Shown one piece after another: positions 17,713-25,033 of a stretch of 40,933 bases of DNA. Made by a program: the position numbers and the translations under genes. The notes beneath the pieces were generated by a model. It was not told the DNA's origin and made no database searches. It saw only the letters and a program-made list of their open reading frames with translations. Each line of letters opens with the position of its first letter. Within the stretch, counting starts at the first letter, position 1. Origin of the DNA: Lachnospiraceae bacterium. GTDB lineage: Bacteria; Bacillota; Clostridia; Lachnospirales; Lachnospiraceae. Where the stretch lies: positions 1-40,933 of the forward strand of contig JAFYEL010000115.1 in assembly GCA_017544285.1 (NCBI GenBank). Direction: 5' to 3'.

Positions 17713-18023
17713 TATTTCAAAAATCCTTTGATATCCGCATCACCGGTGTCATGATAGACGCAGGCGGCCAGGGAAACGCAGATGGCCACGGCCTCGTCGT
17801 AGGTGGATGCGAACCCCGCCACCGTGGGCGGATGTTCTCTGTAATAAGGTTGAAAAAGACCGGAGGCATGCATGATCTCAAGCTGGTCGCTTCCCTCGGA
17901 GAGGATCAGAACATAGATGTCGGGCCTGCCCACCCGGTGAAGGAGCCGCCATCTGTAATAATCGGCGGTTTTTTCCAGGCTTTCGGAGTTATACATTTTT
18001 TCCAGAAATCTGATCTTTTTCAT
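17712..18023 (-). CDS. Small hypothetical protein, first gene of the DUF2953-amidase operon
   Basis: A 103-residue soluble protein that I do not recognise. It opens MKKIRFLEKMYNSESLEKTA and carries WRLLHRVGRPDIYVLILSEG, then AGFASTYDEAVAICVSLAAC, and ends GDADIKGFLK. It has no signal peptide, membrane segment or metal motif. It is accepted as real because it is preceded by a good promoter, ends in a one-base overlap with the DUF2953 start and fills the space exactly. No clear Shine-Dalgarno sequence precedes its ATG, so it may be poorly translated or use a weak site. Confidence 0.75.
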   Translation of the reverse strand: MKKIRFLEKMYNSESLEKTADYYRWRLLHRVGRPDIYVLILSEGSDQLEIMHASGLFQPYYREHPPTVAGFASTYDEAVAICVSLAACVYHDTGDADIKGFLK

Positions 18024-18060
18024 AATATATGCGGTAAGACCGGTAATTGGTTCCTACATC

Positions 18061-18089
18061 ATTCTACTAGGCGCTATGGATATTGACAA
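18061..18089 (-). promoter_or_regulatory. Leftward promoter of the hypothetical-DUF2953-amidase operon
   Basis: Leftward -35 TTGTCA (18084-18089) and -10 TAGAAT (18061-18066), each one mismatch from consensus, with 17-base spacing. The predicted start of transcription is about 30 bases before the small gene. The -35 box is on the same base pairs as the -35 of the rightward promoter. Confidence 0.75.
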
Positions 18090-18112
18090 GCGATTTTTAT
18101 AACGGATATAAT
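18083..18112 (+). promoter_or_regulatory. Consensus rightward promoter of the HD-GYP gene
   Basis: TTGACA (18083-18088) and TATAAT (18107-18112), both perfect sigma-A boxes, at 18-base spacing. An apparent upstream ATG at 18111 lies inside the -10 box and so cannot be the start codon of the gene; the true ATG is at 18153 behind AAAGGAG. Confidence 0.88.
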
Positions 18113-18152
18113 GGAATCTGAGAACGATCCCGTCAACAAAGGAGATTGCCCC

Positions 18153-19208
18153 ATGGAAATGGTCGCCACCCTTGCACTGAACGAAAAACACACCATAGCT
18201 GAGGATGTCACCTGTCAGGGAAAGGTCATTATTCCCAAGAACACAAAGGTCACTCCCCAGATAATCCAGAAGCTCAACGCCTTCGGCATCATGGGTGTAA
18301 ACTGCTACGAGCCTTCGGATTTTGCCACCAGCTATTACGAAAAGATCAGCCTGTCAAAGGACTTCGCCAAATGGAAGACCGCCTATGACACCCAGCTGGT
18401 CGCATACAAGGTGGCAGTGGATTCCTTCGTATACAAAAGAATTCCCTTCCGGACCGTAGACCTCATAGCCATAGCAAATGCTCTGGTCAGTGAAAAGATG
18501 ACGGGCAAGCAGCTCATGACCTATATCAACCTCATGACTCCCAAGGAGGGCGAGCTCTCCTACGCCCACGGTCTCAATGTGGCTCTGATATGCCGTATCT
18601 TTGCCCGTTGGCTCAACTGGTCTCCCGAAAACATTGACCTGCTGACCATCTGCGGTTTCGTTTACGACGTCGGCAAAAACATACTGCCCCAGGATATCAT
18701 CTGGAAGCCGGGCAAGCTCTCAAACATGGAGTACGACCTGATGAAGACCCATGCCTTCCACGCTTACCATCTGCTTTCAAAGACATCTCTGGACCGGCAC
18801 ATATTAAATGCGGTGCTCCAGCATCACGAGCGCTGCGACGGTTCCGGTTATCCTCAGGGGCTTACCGGTCCCGAGATAGACGACTGCGCAAAGCTTGTAG
18901 CCATTGTTGATGTGTACGAGGCCATGACAGCTCCCCGTACCTACCGTGCTCCCATGTGTCCCTACAAGGCCATGGCCATTCTGGAGCAGGATTTCTATCA
19001 GAAATACGATATCAAATTTATTCAGACCTTCATGCAGCATATCTCCGACGAGCTTATCGGAAATATGGTCCGCCTCAACACCGGCGATGTGGGTGAGGTC
19101 ATCATGACCAACCGCAACGCTTACTCAAAGCCTTTGCTGAGGATGGACGGCGGCATGGTGCTGGACCTTTCAAAGAGTCCCCAGTTCGCCATCGAAGAGA
19201 TCGTCTGA
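18153..19208 (+). CDS. HD-GYP-type protein with altered HD dyad
   Basis: HD-GYP proteins are metal-dependent phosphodiesterases that usually degrade cyclic di-GMP. This 351-residue protein has an N-terminal region of about 110 residues that resembles the small beta domain often found before HD-GYP domains, and no receiver or membrane domain. The signature HHERCDGSGYPQGL occupies residues 224-237; other expected ligands are present (H139 in AHGLNVA, H200 in MKTHAFHAYH, D253 in IVDVYEAMTAPRTYR). The HD dyad, however, reads YD (Y171-D172 in FVYDVGKNILP), replacing a metal-binding histidine. Activity may be lost or changed, leaving a binding or signalling role. It is the only plus-strand gene; its 3' end overlaps the convergent pseudouridine synthase gene by 39 bases. 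Confidence 0.88.
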   Translation: MEMVATLALNEKHTIAEDVTCQGKVIIPKNTKVTPQIIQKLNAFGIMGVNCYEPSDFATSYYEKISLSKDFAKWKTAYDTQLVAYKVAVDSFVYKRIPFRTVDLIAIANALVSEKMTGKQLMTYINLMTPKEGELSYAHGLNVALICRIFARWLNWSPENIDLLTICGFVYDVGKNILPQDIIWKPGKLSNMEYDLMKTHAFHAYHLLSKTSLDRHILNAVLQHHERCDGSGYPQGLTGPEIDDCAKLVAIVDVYEAMTAPRTYRAPMCPYKAMAILEQDFYQKYDIKFIQTFMQHISDELIGNMVRLNTGDVGEVIMTNRNAYSKPLLRMDGGMVLDLSKSPQFAIEEIV

Positions 19209-20111
19209 ACCTGCTATCTCATAAAAATAATCCGGCAGAGGCGCCACAGTCTCTACATACTCTCCCGTTCGCGGATGCTCAAAGCCCAGCACCATTGCGT
19301 GCAGGCACTGGCCATGCGCGGCGGGATATTTTTTGTTTACGGCGCTCCTTCCGTAGACCTCATCCCCCAGTATGGGATGGCCCAGGTACGCCATATGTAC
19401 CCTGATCTGGTGAGTCCTGCCGGTCTCCAGGCGGCACTCCACCAGTGACAGACCGTTCCATTCCTTTATCACCCTGTAGTGGGTGACTGCCCTCCTGCCC
19501 TTTCCGGGCTTAGACACAGCCATCCTTTTCCTGTCTTTTTCGCTGCGCCCTATGGGGGCGTCCACAACTCCCTCTTTTTCCTTAAAACTGCCTATGGCAA
19601 TGGCCACATACACCCGGCGGATGCTGTGTACCTTGAGCTGGGCGGCTATGGATTCGTGGGCCGCGTCGTTTTTACAGGCGATGACGGAACCGGTGGTGTC
19701 CATGTCTATGCGGTGGACTATGCCGGGGCGCATAACGCCTCCCACTCCCGAAAGATCCCGGCAGTGAAACAAGAGAGCGTTCACTAAAGTCCCATCCCGG
19801 TGAGTGTTGTCCGGGTGGACCACCATGCCCTTTGGCTTGTTGACCACTATTACGTCGCTATCCTCATATAATATGTCTAAGGGAATATCCTGGGGAAGGG
19901 CTTCCATGGGAGCGGCCTCGGGGATCTCTACACAGAATTCATCCCCCTCCGCCACTCTGTAGCCCGGTTTTTGAGCCGGAGTCACAAGGCCCTTTTCCAA
20001 AAGGCCTGCGGCTCTGGATCTGGAAATGTCGGGAATGGCCGACGCCAGATAGGTGTCAAGCCTTGTGCCCGCATCTTCCGGTTTTACTTTGAGAAAAAGG
20101 GCATCGCTCAA
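19170..20111 (-). CDS. rluD: RluA-family ribosomal large-subunit pseudouridine synthase
   Basis: Isomerises uridine to pseudouridine in rRNA (RluD-type enzymes act on 23S helix 69). An S4 RNA-binding domain is at the N-terminus (AGTRLDTYLASAIPDISRSR), followed by the catalytic RluA domain: DVIVVNKPKGMVVHPDNTHR, the catalytic aspartate in GIVHRIDMDTTGSVI, and GRTHQIRVHMAYLGHPILGD. About 313 residues, normal for the family. The frame stays open into lspA; I chose a TTG start just after the lspA stop, with GAGGGTG 9 bases upstream. A GTG three codons earlier is an alternative. Which of RluD, RluA or RluC it matches cannot be settled by eye. Its tail overlaps the convergent HD-GYP gene. Confidence 0.88.
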   Translation of the reverse strand: MSDALFLKVKPEDAGTRLDTYLASAIPDISRSRAAGLLEKGLVTPAQKPGYRVAEGDEFCVEIPEAAPMEALPQDIPLDILYEDSDVIVVNKPKGMVVHPDNTHRDGTLVNALLFHCRDLSGVGGVMRPGIVHRIDMDTTGSVIACKNDAAHESIAAQLKVHSIRRVYVAIAIGSFKEKEGVVDAPIGRSEKDRKRMAVSKPGKGRRAVTHYRVIKEWNGLSLVECRLETGRTHQIRVHMAYLGHPILGDEVYGRSAVNKKYPAAHGQCLHAMVLGFEHPRTGEYVETVAPLPDYFYEIAGSDDLFDGELGTL

Positions 20112-20112
20112 T

Positions 20113-20652
20113 TCATTCACCCTCGTCGGAAATTTGTTTTTTCTTAAGGATCTCAAGGTCCTCTTCTTTGTAGACAAAGATGACCAGAATGAACAGCACT
20201 GCTGTGCCCACCGTCACGTAGATGTCCGCCACGTTAAAGATGGGAAAGTTGATAAGAGAAAAATAGATGAAATCCACCACATATCCCAGGCGGACTCTGT
20301 CCATGAGATTGCCCACGTCACCGGCGGCTACTACCACCAGCACAGCTCTTAATATCCTGTACTTCGACTCTGCGGGGATCTTTTTTAGGAACCAGACCAC
20401 TGCCAGAATGAAGGCGATCCCTGTGATCGCAAAGAATATCCTTTGGTTCTGGAGCACGCCGAAGGCAGCTCCCCGGTTTTCAAGGTAGCGCAGCTGAAGG
20501 GCCCCGGGTATCAGCACTATGGGCTCGGAGTCCTTGAGATGCAAAACTGCCAGATGCTTTGTAAAAAGATCCGCTGCCGTCAGCAGAAAAAATACAAGCA
20601 GGTCCAAAAGGATTATAAGGATATAGGGTGTTTTAGAGTCATTCTTTTTCAT
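20113..20652 (-). CDS. lspA: Lipoprotein signal peptidase (signal peptidase II)
   Basis: Integral membrane aspartyl protease that removes signal peptides from diacylglyceryl-modified prolipoproteins. The 179 residues contain four membrane segments. ENRGAAFGVL, GDVGNLMDRVRLGYVVDFIY and FNVADIYVTVG hold the family motifs; the catalytic aspartates are those in VVDF and NVAD. The hydrophilic C-terminal tail (about 20 residues) is slightly longer than usual. A substrate is present in the window: the D,D-carboxypeptidase further upstream has a lipobox-like cysteine. The gene overlaps aroB by 14 bases and is followed directly by the pseudouridine synthase gene, the classic lspA-rluD pair. Confidence 0.96.
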   Translation of the reverse strand: MKKNDSKTPYILIILLDLLVFFLLTAADLFTKHLAVLHLKDSEPIVLIPGALQLRYLENRGAAFGVLQNQRIFFAITGIAFILAVVWFLKKIPAESKYRILRAVLVVVAAGDVGNLMDRVRLGYVVDFIYFSLINFPIFNVADIYVTVGTAVLFILVIFVYKEEDLEILKKKQISDEGE

Positions 20653-21739
20653 TAAAGTATATCTCGTTTAAGGCAAATCTCATCTCGTCCTCGGTGACGG
20701 TGCGGTCGATAAAGGCCCTGCCTACCTTTTTAAGGAGGATGAACCTGATGGTATCACCGTCTGCCTTTTTGTCGGATTTTGTGAGACGTATTATCTCGTC
20801 GATATCTATGTCGTCAACGGTAATGGGAAGGTTGAAGGGCATGAACATATCACGGATCTCGTAGCACTCCTCTGCGGATATGAGCTGCCTGCGGTAGGAA
20901 ATAATGGCCGCGCAGACACAGCCCAGGGCAACACACTCCCCGTGGGTGAGCTTGAAATCCTTATACTTTTCGATGGCGTGGCCCAGGGTGTGGCCGAAAT
21001 TCAGAAGAGCCCTCTCTCCCTGCTCCGTGGGATCCTTTTCAACTACCTCTTTTTTGATCATACAGCTTTTGTATATCATCTCTTCCAGGAAGCAGCTCTC
21101 CCTGTCGTTGATCTCGTTGAAGCTGTCGATGAGCCAGGCGTAGAAACGCACATCCTTAATGATGCCGTGCTTTAAGACCTCTGCCATGCCGGAGGCAAAC
21201 TGTCTGCCGTCAAGGCTCTTTAAAGTGGAGGTGTTTATGTACACAAGCTTCGGCATATGGAAGGCGCCAACCATGTTTTTATAGGCGTCAAAGTCCACTC
21301 CCGTCTTGCCTCCGATGGAGGAATCGGTCTGGGAAAGAAGTGAGGTTGGAAGCTGAATGAAGCTTATGCCCCGAAGATAGGTGGCGGCCGCAAAGCCCGT
21401 AAGGTCACCCACGACTCCGCCGCCGAGAGCTGCCAGCATGTCTTTCCGGTCGAAATGATTCTCTATGAGGAAGGTGTAAAGCTCACGGACCGTGTCCAGG
21501 TTTTTGTTTTCCTCTCCCGCCTTCATGGTGAAAACGAAGGCCTTTGCACACACGGTGTCAAATATCTCTTTTACGCTGTCTGCGTACAGGGGCCCAACGT
21601 TTGAGTCGGTTACTATGCAGACCTTGCGGCCCGTAAGGGAAAGCTCGGATACAAGAAGCTCCCTGAGCTTTGAGTAATCGGCCTCGATGGCGATCTTGTA
21701 GGCCTCTTTGTTTTCGTAGGATACGGATATGGTCTTCAA
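20639..21739 (-). CDS. aroB: 3-dehydroquinate synthase
   Basis: Second enzyme of the shikimate pathway, converting DAHP to 3-dehydroquinate with NAD and a divalent metal. At 366 residues it is of normal size. The NAD/substrate motifs GGGVVGDLTGFAAATYLRG and QLPTSLLSQTDSSIGGKTGV, the metal ligands in GMAEVLKHGI and NFGHTLGHAIE are all intact. The start is TTG: no ATG or GTG is available and GAGGAG lies 6-7 bases upstream. No other shikimate gene is in the window, so aroB sits apart from an aro cluster. A hairpin lies directly upstream, with no room for a promoter between it and the start, so expression probably depends on read-through from sepF or a promoter inside sepF. Confidence 0.96.
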   Translation of the reverse strand: MKTISVSYENKEAYKIAIEADYSKLRELLVSELSLTGRKVCIVTDSNVGPLYADSVKEIFDTVCAKAFVFTMKAGEENKNLDTVRELYTFLIENHFDRKDMLAALGGGVVGDLTGFAAATYLRGISFIQLPTSLLSQTDSSIGGKTGVDFDAYKNMVGAFHMPKLVYINTSTLKSLDGRQFASGMAEVLKHGIIKDVRFYAWLIDSFNEINDRESCFLEEMIYKSCMIKKEVVEKDPTEQGERALLNFGHTLGHAIEKYKDFKLTHGECVALGCVCAAIISYRRQLISAEECYEIRDMFMPFNLPITVDDIDIDEIIRLTKSDKKADGDTIRFILLKKVGRAFIDRTVTEDEMRFALNEIYFNEKE

Positions 21740-21755
21740 AATATCTCCTCTTGCT

Positions 21756-21780
21756 ATAAAGGGCAGCCTCTCGGCTGCCC
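21756..21780 (-). terminator. Hairpin with GAGA loop between sepF and aroB
   Basis: Leftward, GGGCAGCC and GGCTGCCC form a perfect 8-bp stem closed by a GAGA (GNRA-type) tetraloop and followed by only TTTAT. The stem is terminator-grade but the U tract is short, so it probably reduces rather than blocks transcription into aroB. Confidence 0.6.
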
Positions 21781-21797
21781 CTGATATATACCTTTGA

Positions 21798-22277
21798 TTA
21801 TATGATCTTGCTTACGGGTGAGCCCATCCCCGAGCTGTCGCCGAACTCCGGTACATCACCGGAGATGTCCACGCTCCTGGGAGTTACCAGGAAGATGTAA
21901 TGGGATATCTTCTGGAGATTTCCGCCCATTGCGTAGGTTGAACCCGAGGTGAAATCTATGATCCTCTGGGCGATGGCAACATCCAGACCCTCGAGGTTTA
22001 AGTTAACGATCTTGTTTGCAAGGAGAGTGTCGGTGATCTCTCTGGCGTCGTCCACCGTGGTGGGCTTAACCACTACGACCTCCATGCCGGCTGATGTGCC
22101 CCTGGTTCGTGACGAAGATCTCATGGGGGTTACCTTTGAGGAACTGCGCTCTTCCCTTCTGGATGATCTGGACTCGGATACCTCTTCGTCTTCTTCATCG
22201 TAGAAATCGTCATCGTAATCATCAAAGTCGTCGTCGTTTACCTTGATCGCATTCAAGAATTTGTCTAACACTCCCAT
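21798..22277 (-). CDS. sepF: Cell division protein SepF
   Basis: FtsZ-binding membrane anchor that bundles and aligns FtsZ polymers at the septum. The chosen start gives 159 residues beginning MGVLDKFLNAIKVNDDDFDD, an N-terminal amphipathic helix that binds membrane, then a disordered acidic and serine/arginine-rich linker (about residues 20-65) and the folded SepF core: VVVVKPTTVDDAREITDTLL, IVNLNLEGLD, QRIIDFTSGSTYAMGG and the strand YIFLVTPRSVDISG. The ATG is preceded by GGAGGAAAAA; an upstream TTG would overlap that ribosome site. It lies 29 bases after the ylmE-like gene, as in the ylm cluster of Firmicutes. Confidence 0.96.
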   Translation of the reverse strand: MGVLDKFLNAIKVNDDDFDDYDDDFYDEEDEEVSESRSSRREERSSSKVTPMRSSSRTRGTSAGMEVVVVKPTTVDDAREITDTLLANKIVNLNLEGLDVAIAQRIIDFTSGSTYAMGGNLQKISHYIFLVTPRSVDISGDVPEFGDSSGMGSPVSKII

Positions 22278-22306
22278 TTTTTCCTCCAATCAACAAACCT
22301 GAGATC

Positions 22307-22999
22307 TTAAATTTTACCGTAATCCCGCTCTCCGAATATGCCTGTTCCGACTCTGACACAGGTGGCGCCCTCCGTGACGGCTACCTGATAATCGTTCGAC
22401 ATACCCATAGACAGAACGACATTATGATTATCTCTCAAAAATGGTGTTATGTCAACAGCTAATTTGCTTAAAGCAACAAATACTTGACGATTCTCTTCGG
22501 GGTCTACTACATATGGTGCCACGGTCATCAGTCCCCTGATGTTGATCCCCGGGAGCTTGCTCACCTCTTTTGCAAGTTCAACAGCCCCCTCAGATGAGGT
22601 CCCGAACTTGGTTTCTTCTTCGGCTACGTTGACCTCCAGAAGGATGTCCACCGTGACGTTGTGCTTTACGGCCTGGGAGCTTATCTCCTTTGCCAGCTTC
22701 AGGGAATCCACACTGTGGATCATGCAGACCTTGTCGACAATGTACTTGACCTTGTTGGTCTGGAGATGGCCTATGAGATGCCACCTGACGTCGCCGGGCA
22801 TTTGGTCGTACTTTTCCACAAGCTCCTGAACGCGGTTTTCGCCGAAGTCCCTGACCCCTGCATCATAGGCCTCTTTCAGCATTTCGACGGGCTTTGTTTT
22901 GCTCACGGCGATGAGTGTTACCTCACCGGGGTCGCGGCCGGCCTTTTCGCAGGCGGCAGCTATGTTCTTTTTTACGGTTTCAAGATTTTCTTTTATCAT
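22307..22999 (-). CDS. ylmE: YggS/YlmE family pyridoxal-phosphate-binding protein
   Basis: PLP-homeostasis protein (PLPBP/COG0325 family), which binds pyridoxal 5'-phosphate without known enzyme activity. The 230 residues show VTLIAVSKTKPVEMLKEAYD with the PLP-binding lysine, FGENRVQELVEK, WHLIGHLQTNKVKYIV and the C-terminal SMGMSNDYQVAV and GATCVRVGTGIFGERDY. The start ATG has GGAGAAATATC upstream; a longer open frame of 22 residues lacks a ribosome site. Its position directly before sepF matches the ylmE-sepF order in Firmicutes, where loss of the family disturbs PLP and amino-acid balance. Confidence 0.96.
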   Translation of the reverse strand: MIKENLETVKKNIAAACEKAGRDPGEVTLIAVSKTKPVEMLKEAYDAGVRDFGENRVQELVEKYDQMPGDVRWHLIGHLQTNKVKYIVDKVCMIHSVDSLKLAKEISSQAVKHNVTVDILLEVNVAEEETKFGTSSEGAVELAKEVSKLPGINIRGLMTVAPYVVDPEENRQVFVALSKLAVDITPFLRDNHNVVLSMGMSNDYQVAVTEGATCVRVGTGIFGERDYGKI

Positions 23000-23068
23000 G
23001 ATATTTCTCCAGTGTGTTTGGACTCCATGGGGCAAGTGACTACAAGCAGCTTTGTGCGAAGTCATATC

Positions 23069-24469
23069 TCACTCAAAAACAAAATCATCATCATTTACTG
23101 AATTACCATCCAGCACAATGTGGTCATAAACCGCCAATCCATAGTCCGTATTGGACTTCACAATGGCGTACTCCCGGTTCTGATAAAGTATGGTGATCTG
23201 GGTAAAGTCCGCATATCCTTTATTCATGTTGTAAACCCCGATAAGGGTATCCTTCTTGCCTATCGCAAACTTATCAAGGCTGTCCCTCGTAAGCAGATAT
23301 TCGCCCAGTCTGAACACCGAGGTGTCAATATAGACCTCGCCATCCGCCCTCTGGTAAACCTGGGCCGGAACGAACTCGGTGGTGACGCTGCCGTCCTCCT
23401 TGTAGGTCTCCCGGATAAAGCCGGTGCCCTCCCTGGTGCCGTCGTCTATCAGGTACCTCTCGGGAATCAGGTAGAACTCCTTTTCAACAATCGCGCTGTT
23501 GGGTATCTTAAGACCGCGCTTTGCGGAAAGCATCAGCTCTATGTCGAGGTACCTGTCCGTGGCATAGGTGATCATGGAGTTGGTGAAATCCAGCTCGCAG
23601 AAATCATGGCCGTTGCCGTCATCGAAGAGGCTGATCTTTCCCCAGGACAGGTCTCCCGTCCGCAGGAACTTCACTTGAACATAGCCCCTGTCCTCAAGCT
23701 CCTCACGGCGATCCTTATCAATCGGAATAATGACCGACCAGTTTTCCCTGGTGATGAGCTTAAAGGCGTTATCCCCTGCAGATACCAGAGCGCCCGAGGA
23801 GAGCTGGGTCTTTATATGCTCCTCTTCATTGAAGATCTCGGGTGTGATGTCAGCGGGAGTCAGAGTCTCCAGGCCGTCGCTGGAATAGACCACTATGCCG
23901 CTCTGTGGTGCGTATCCGAACTTCACAAGGTCAAGGACCGCTTTGTCGTTTATCTGAGAAAGGGAGTCCAGCACGTTTTTGTTGGAAAGCTTCATGACGG
24001 TGCCGCTTACTCCGAACTTGAAATCATACACCGCGTCGAAGCTGTAATCCGTGTAGGTACTGCGGTAGTTGATGATCTGGTTTTTCAGCTCGTTCATGTC
24101 CTCGGGAGTGAGGGAATCCTCTCTGTCGAAGTCCTTTTTCAGAAGGTCGTTGAGCCTGCCGGAGGAATCCACGGAGTACACCATGGCACCATGGGGAACC
24201 CTCTCGCCCTCTCTGGCGTAGTAATTCACGTAGCCGGAATCCGTAGCCTGACAGAGGACCTCTTCCCGAAGGCAGATGCCGCGGTAGGTGTTGTCCACCG
24301 CGAGGGAGCCCTCCTTTACCTCGTATCCCGAGATATGCTTTGAAGTAAAATAACCATAGACAACCACCAGCATGTACATGAGTATAATGCCGCCGATGGC
24401 CAGTCCGAGCTTTGATTTCTTGGGCTTTGGCATCATTATTATGTTGTCATGTTTGTTAGTGTTTGCCAT
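23069..24469 (-). CDS. HlyD-like membrane-anchored protein next to sepF
   Basis: A 466-residue protein with a short basic cytoplasmic start, one membrane segment (about residues 21-41: GLAIGGIILMYMLVVVYGYF) and a large exterior part. The exterior resembles HlyD/membrane-fusion adaptors: a barrel-sandwich-like beginning with GYVNYYAREGERVPHGAMVY, a helical section about residues 120-150, and beta-rich regions such as LKIPNSAIVEKEFYLIPERY. No transporter partner is encoded beside it. Similar proteins occur upstream of ylmE-sepF in Lachnospiraceae, so a role at the division site is possible but inferred. The start is uncertain: the ATG has no good Shine-Dalgarno, and a GTG eight codons upstream has none either. 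Confidence 0.75.
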   Translation of the reverse strand: MANTNKHDNIIMMPKPKKSKLGLAIGGIILMYMLVVVYGYFTSKHISGYEVKEGSLAVDNTYRGICLREEVLCQATDSGYVNYYAREGERVPHGAMVYSVDSSGRLNDLLKKDFDREDSLTPEDMNELKNQIINYRSTYTDYSFDAVYDFKFGVSGTVMKLSNKNVLDSLSQINDKAVLDLVKFGYAPQSGIVVYSSDGLETLTPADITPEIFNEEEHIKTQLSSGALVSAGDNAFKLITRENWSVIIPIDKDRREELEDRGYVQVKFLRTGDLSWGKISLFDDGNGHDFCELDFTNSMITYATDRYLDIELMLSAKRGLKIPNSAIVEKEFYLIPERYLIDDGTREGTGFIRETYKEDGSVTTEFVPAQVYQRADGEVYIDTSVFRLGEYLLTRDSLDKFAIGKKDTLIGVYNMNKGYADFTQITILYQNREYAIVKSNTDYGLAVYDHIVLDGNSVNDDDFVFE

Positions 24470-24500
24470 GGAAATTTTCAGGTGCGTTAACACAAAGCGA

Positions 24501-24523
24501 GGGGGCCTTAATCTAAGGCCCCC
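24501..24523. terminator. Very stable 10-bp hairpin between the P-loop and HlyD-like genes
   Basis: GGGGGCCTTA and TAAGGCCCCC form a perfect 10-bp stem around a 3-base loop, 21 bases beyond the stop of the P-loop gene. The sequence downstream in the leftward direction (TCGCTTTGTG) is a poor U tract, so it could be a weak terminator, an attenuator or an mRNA-processing barrier. Confidence 0.55.
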
Positions 24524-24544
24524 CGCGCGTCCTTTTGTAAAATG

Positions 24545-24949
24545 CTATTCTATGATCATTGCCTTAACCTCGTCGCAAAGGGTGTCCCTTGAGACTGAGG
24601 CGCTTGCGGTGCATTTGATACCGTACTTTTCGGTGAGCCCGTTTATCTTGATAAGTGCTTTTTCAAAATCGGGGCCTGCAATCCTCGCAAACCTGTCAAT
24701 ATATAACTCGGCAAGGTCATGGTCAGCGGAAATGATACCGGCTACAAACCCTGCGAACTCATCAGCGCCGCATACACCGTAATCACTAACGTTTACAAGA
24801 CGTATGGAGTTTTTGAGCTCGTACATATGGGAGTTGTCCTGATCGAGAAAGACGATATTACCGTCGGTAACCGCTGCGGCCGAATTGGCCTTTTCCAACA
24901 GAATCTTTGTCTTTCCCGAACCCTTTTCGCCTGCCAATAACTGTACCAT
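24545..24949 (-). CDS. Small P-loop ATPase-like protein
   Basis: A 134-residue protein beginning MVQLLAGEKGSGKTKILLEK, with Walker A GEKGSGKT (residues 7-14) and a possible Walker B NIVFLDQD (about residues 31-38). It is too short for a full motor ATPase. Databases often label such proteins 'PilT-like', but no pilus gene is present and I see no other family motif. The ATG has GGAGGATTCTTTT upstream; the open frame extends 11 residues further without a ribosome site. It has its own consensus-like promoter and heads the HlyD-like/ylmE/sepF series, so a regulatory NTPase role in division is possible but unproven. Confidence 0.75.
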   Translation of the reverse strand: MVQLLAGEKGSGKTKILLEKANSAAAVTDGNIVFLDQDNSHMYELKNSIRLVNVSDYGVCGADEFAGFVAGIISADHDLAELYIDRFARIAGPDFEKALIKINGLTEKYGIKCTASASVSRDTLCDEVKAMIIE

Positions 24950-24996
24950 AAAAGAATCCTCCTTAAACTTTTGTAGAGGCAACTGCCTTGTGTAAT

Positions 24997-25025
24997 ATTA
25001 TAATGCATTTCGGCTCAAAGTACAA
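24997..25025 (-). promoter_or_regulatory. Promoter of the P-loop gene and downstream ylmE-sepF series
   Basis: Leftward -10 TATAAT (24997-25002) is perfect; -35 TTGTAC (25020-25025) is weak but at ideal 17-base spacing. It lies in the 84-base gap after the carboxypeptidase gene. Confidence 0.7.
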
Positions 25026-25033
25026 GATTTAGA

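Noticed and set aside
18111..18152. N-terminal extension of the HD-GYP protein by 14 residues
   Set aside because: The upstream ATG is part of the -10 box TATAAT and has no ribosome site; the internal ATG at 18153 is preceded by AAAGGAG.
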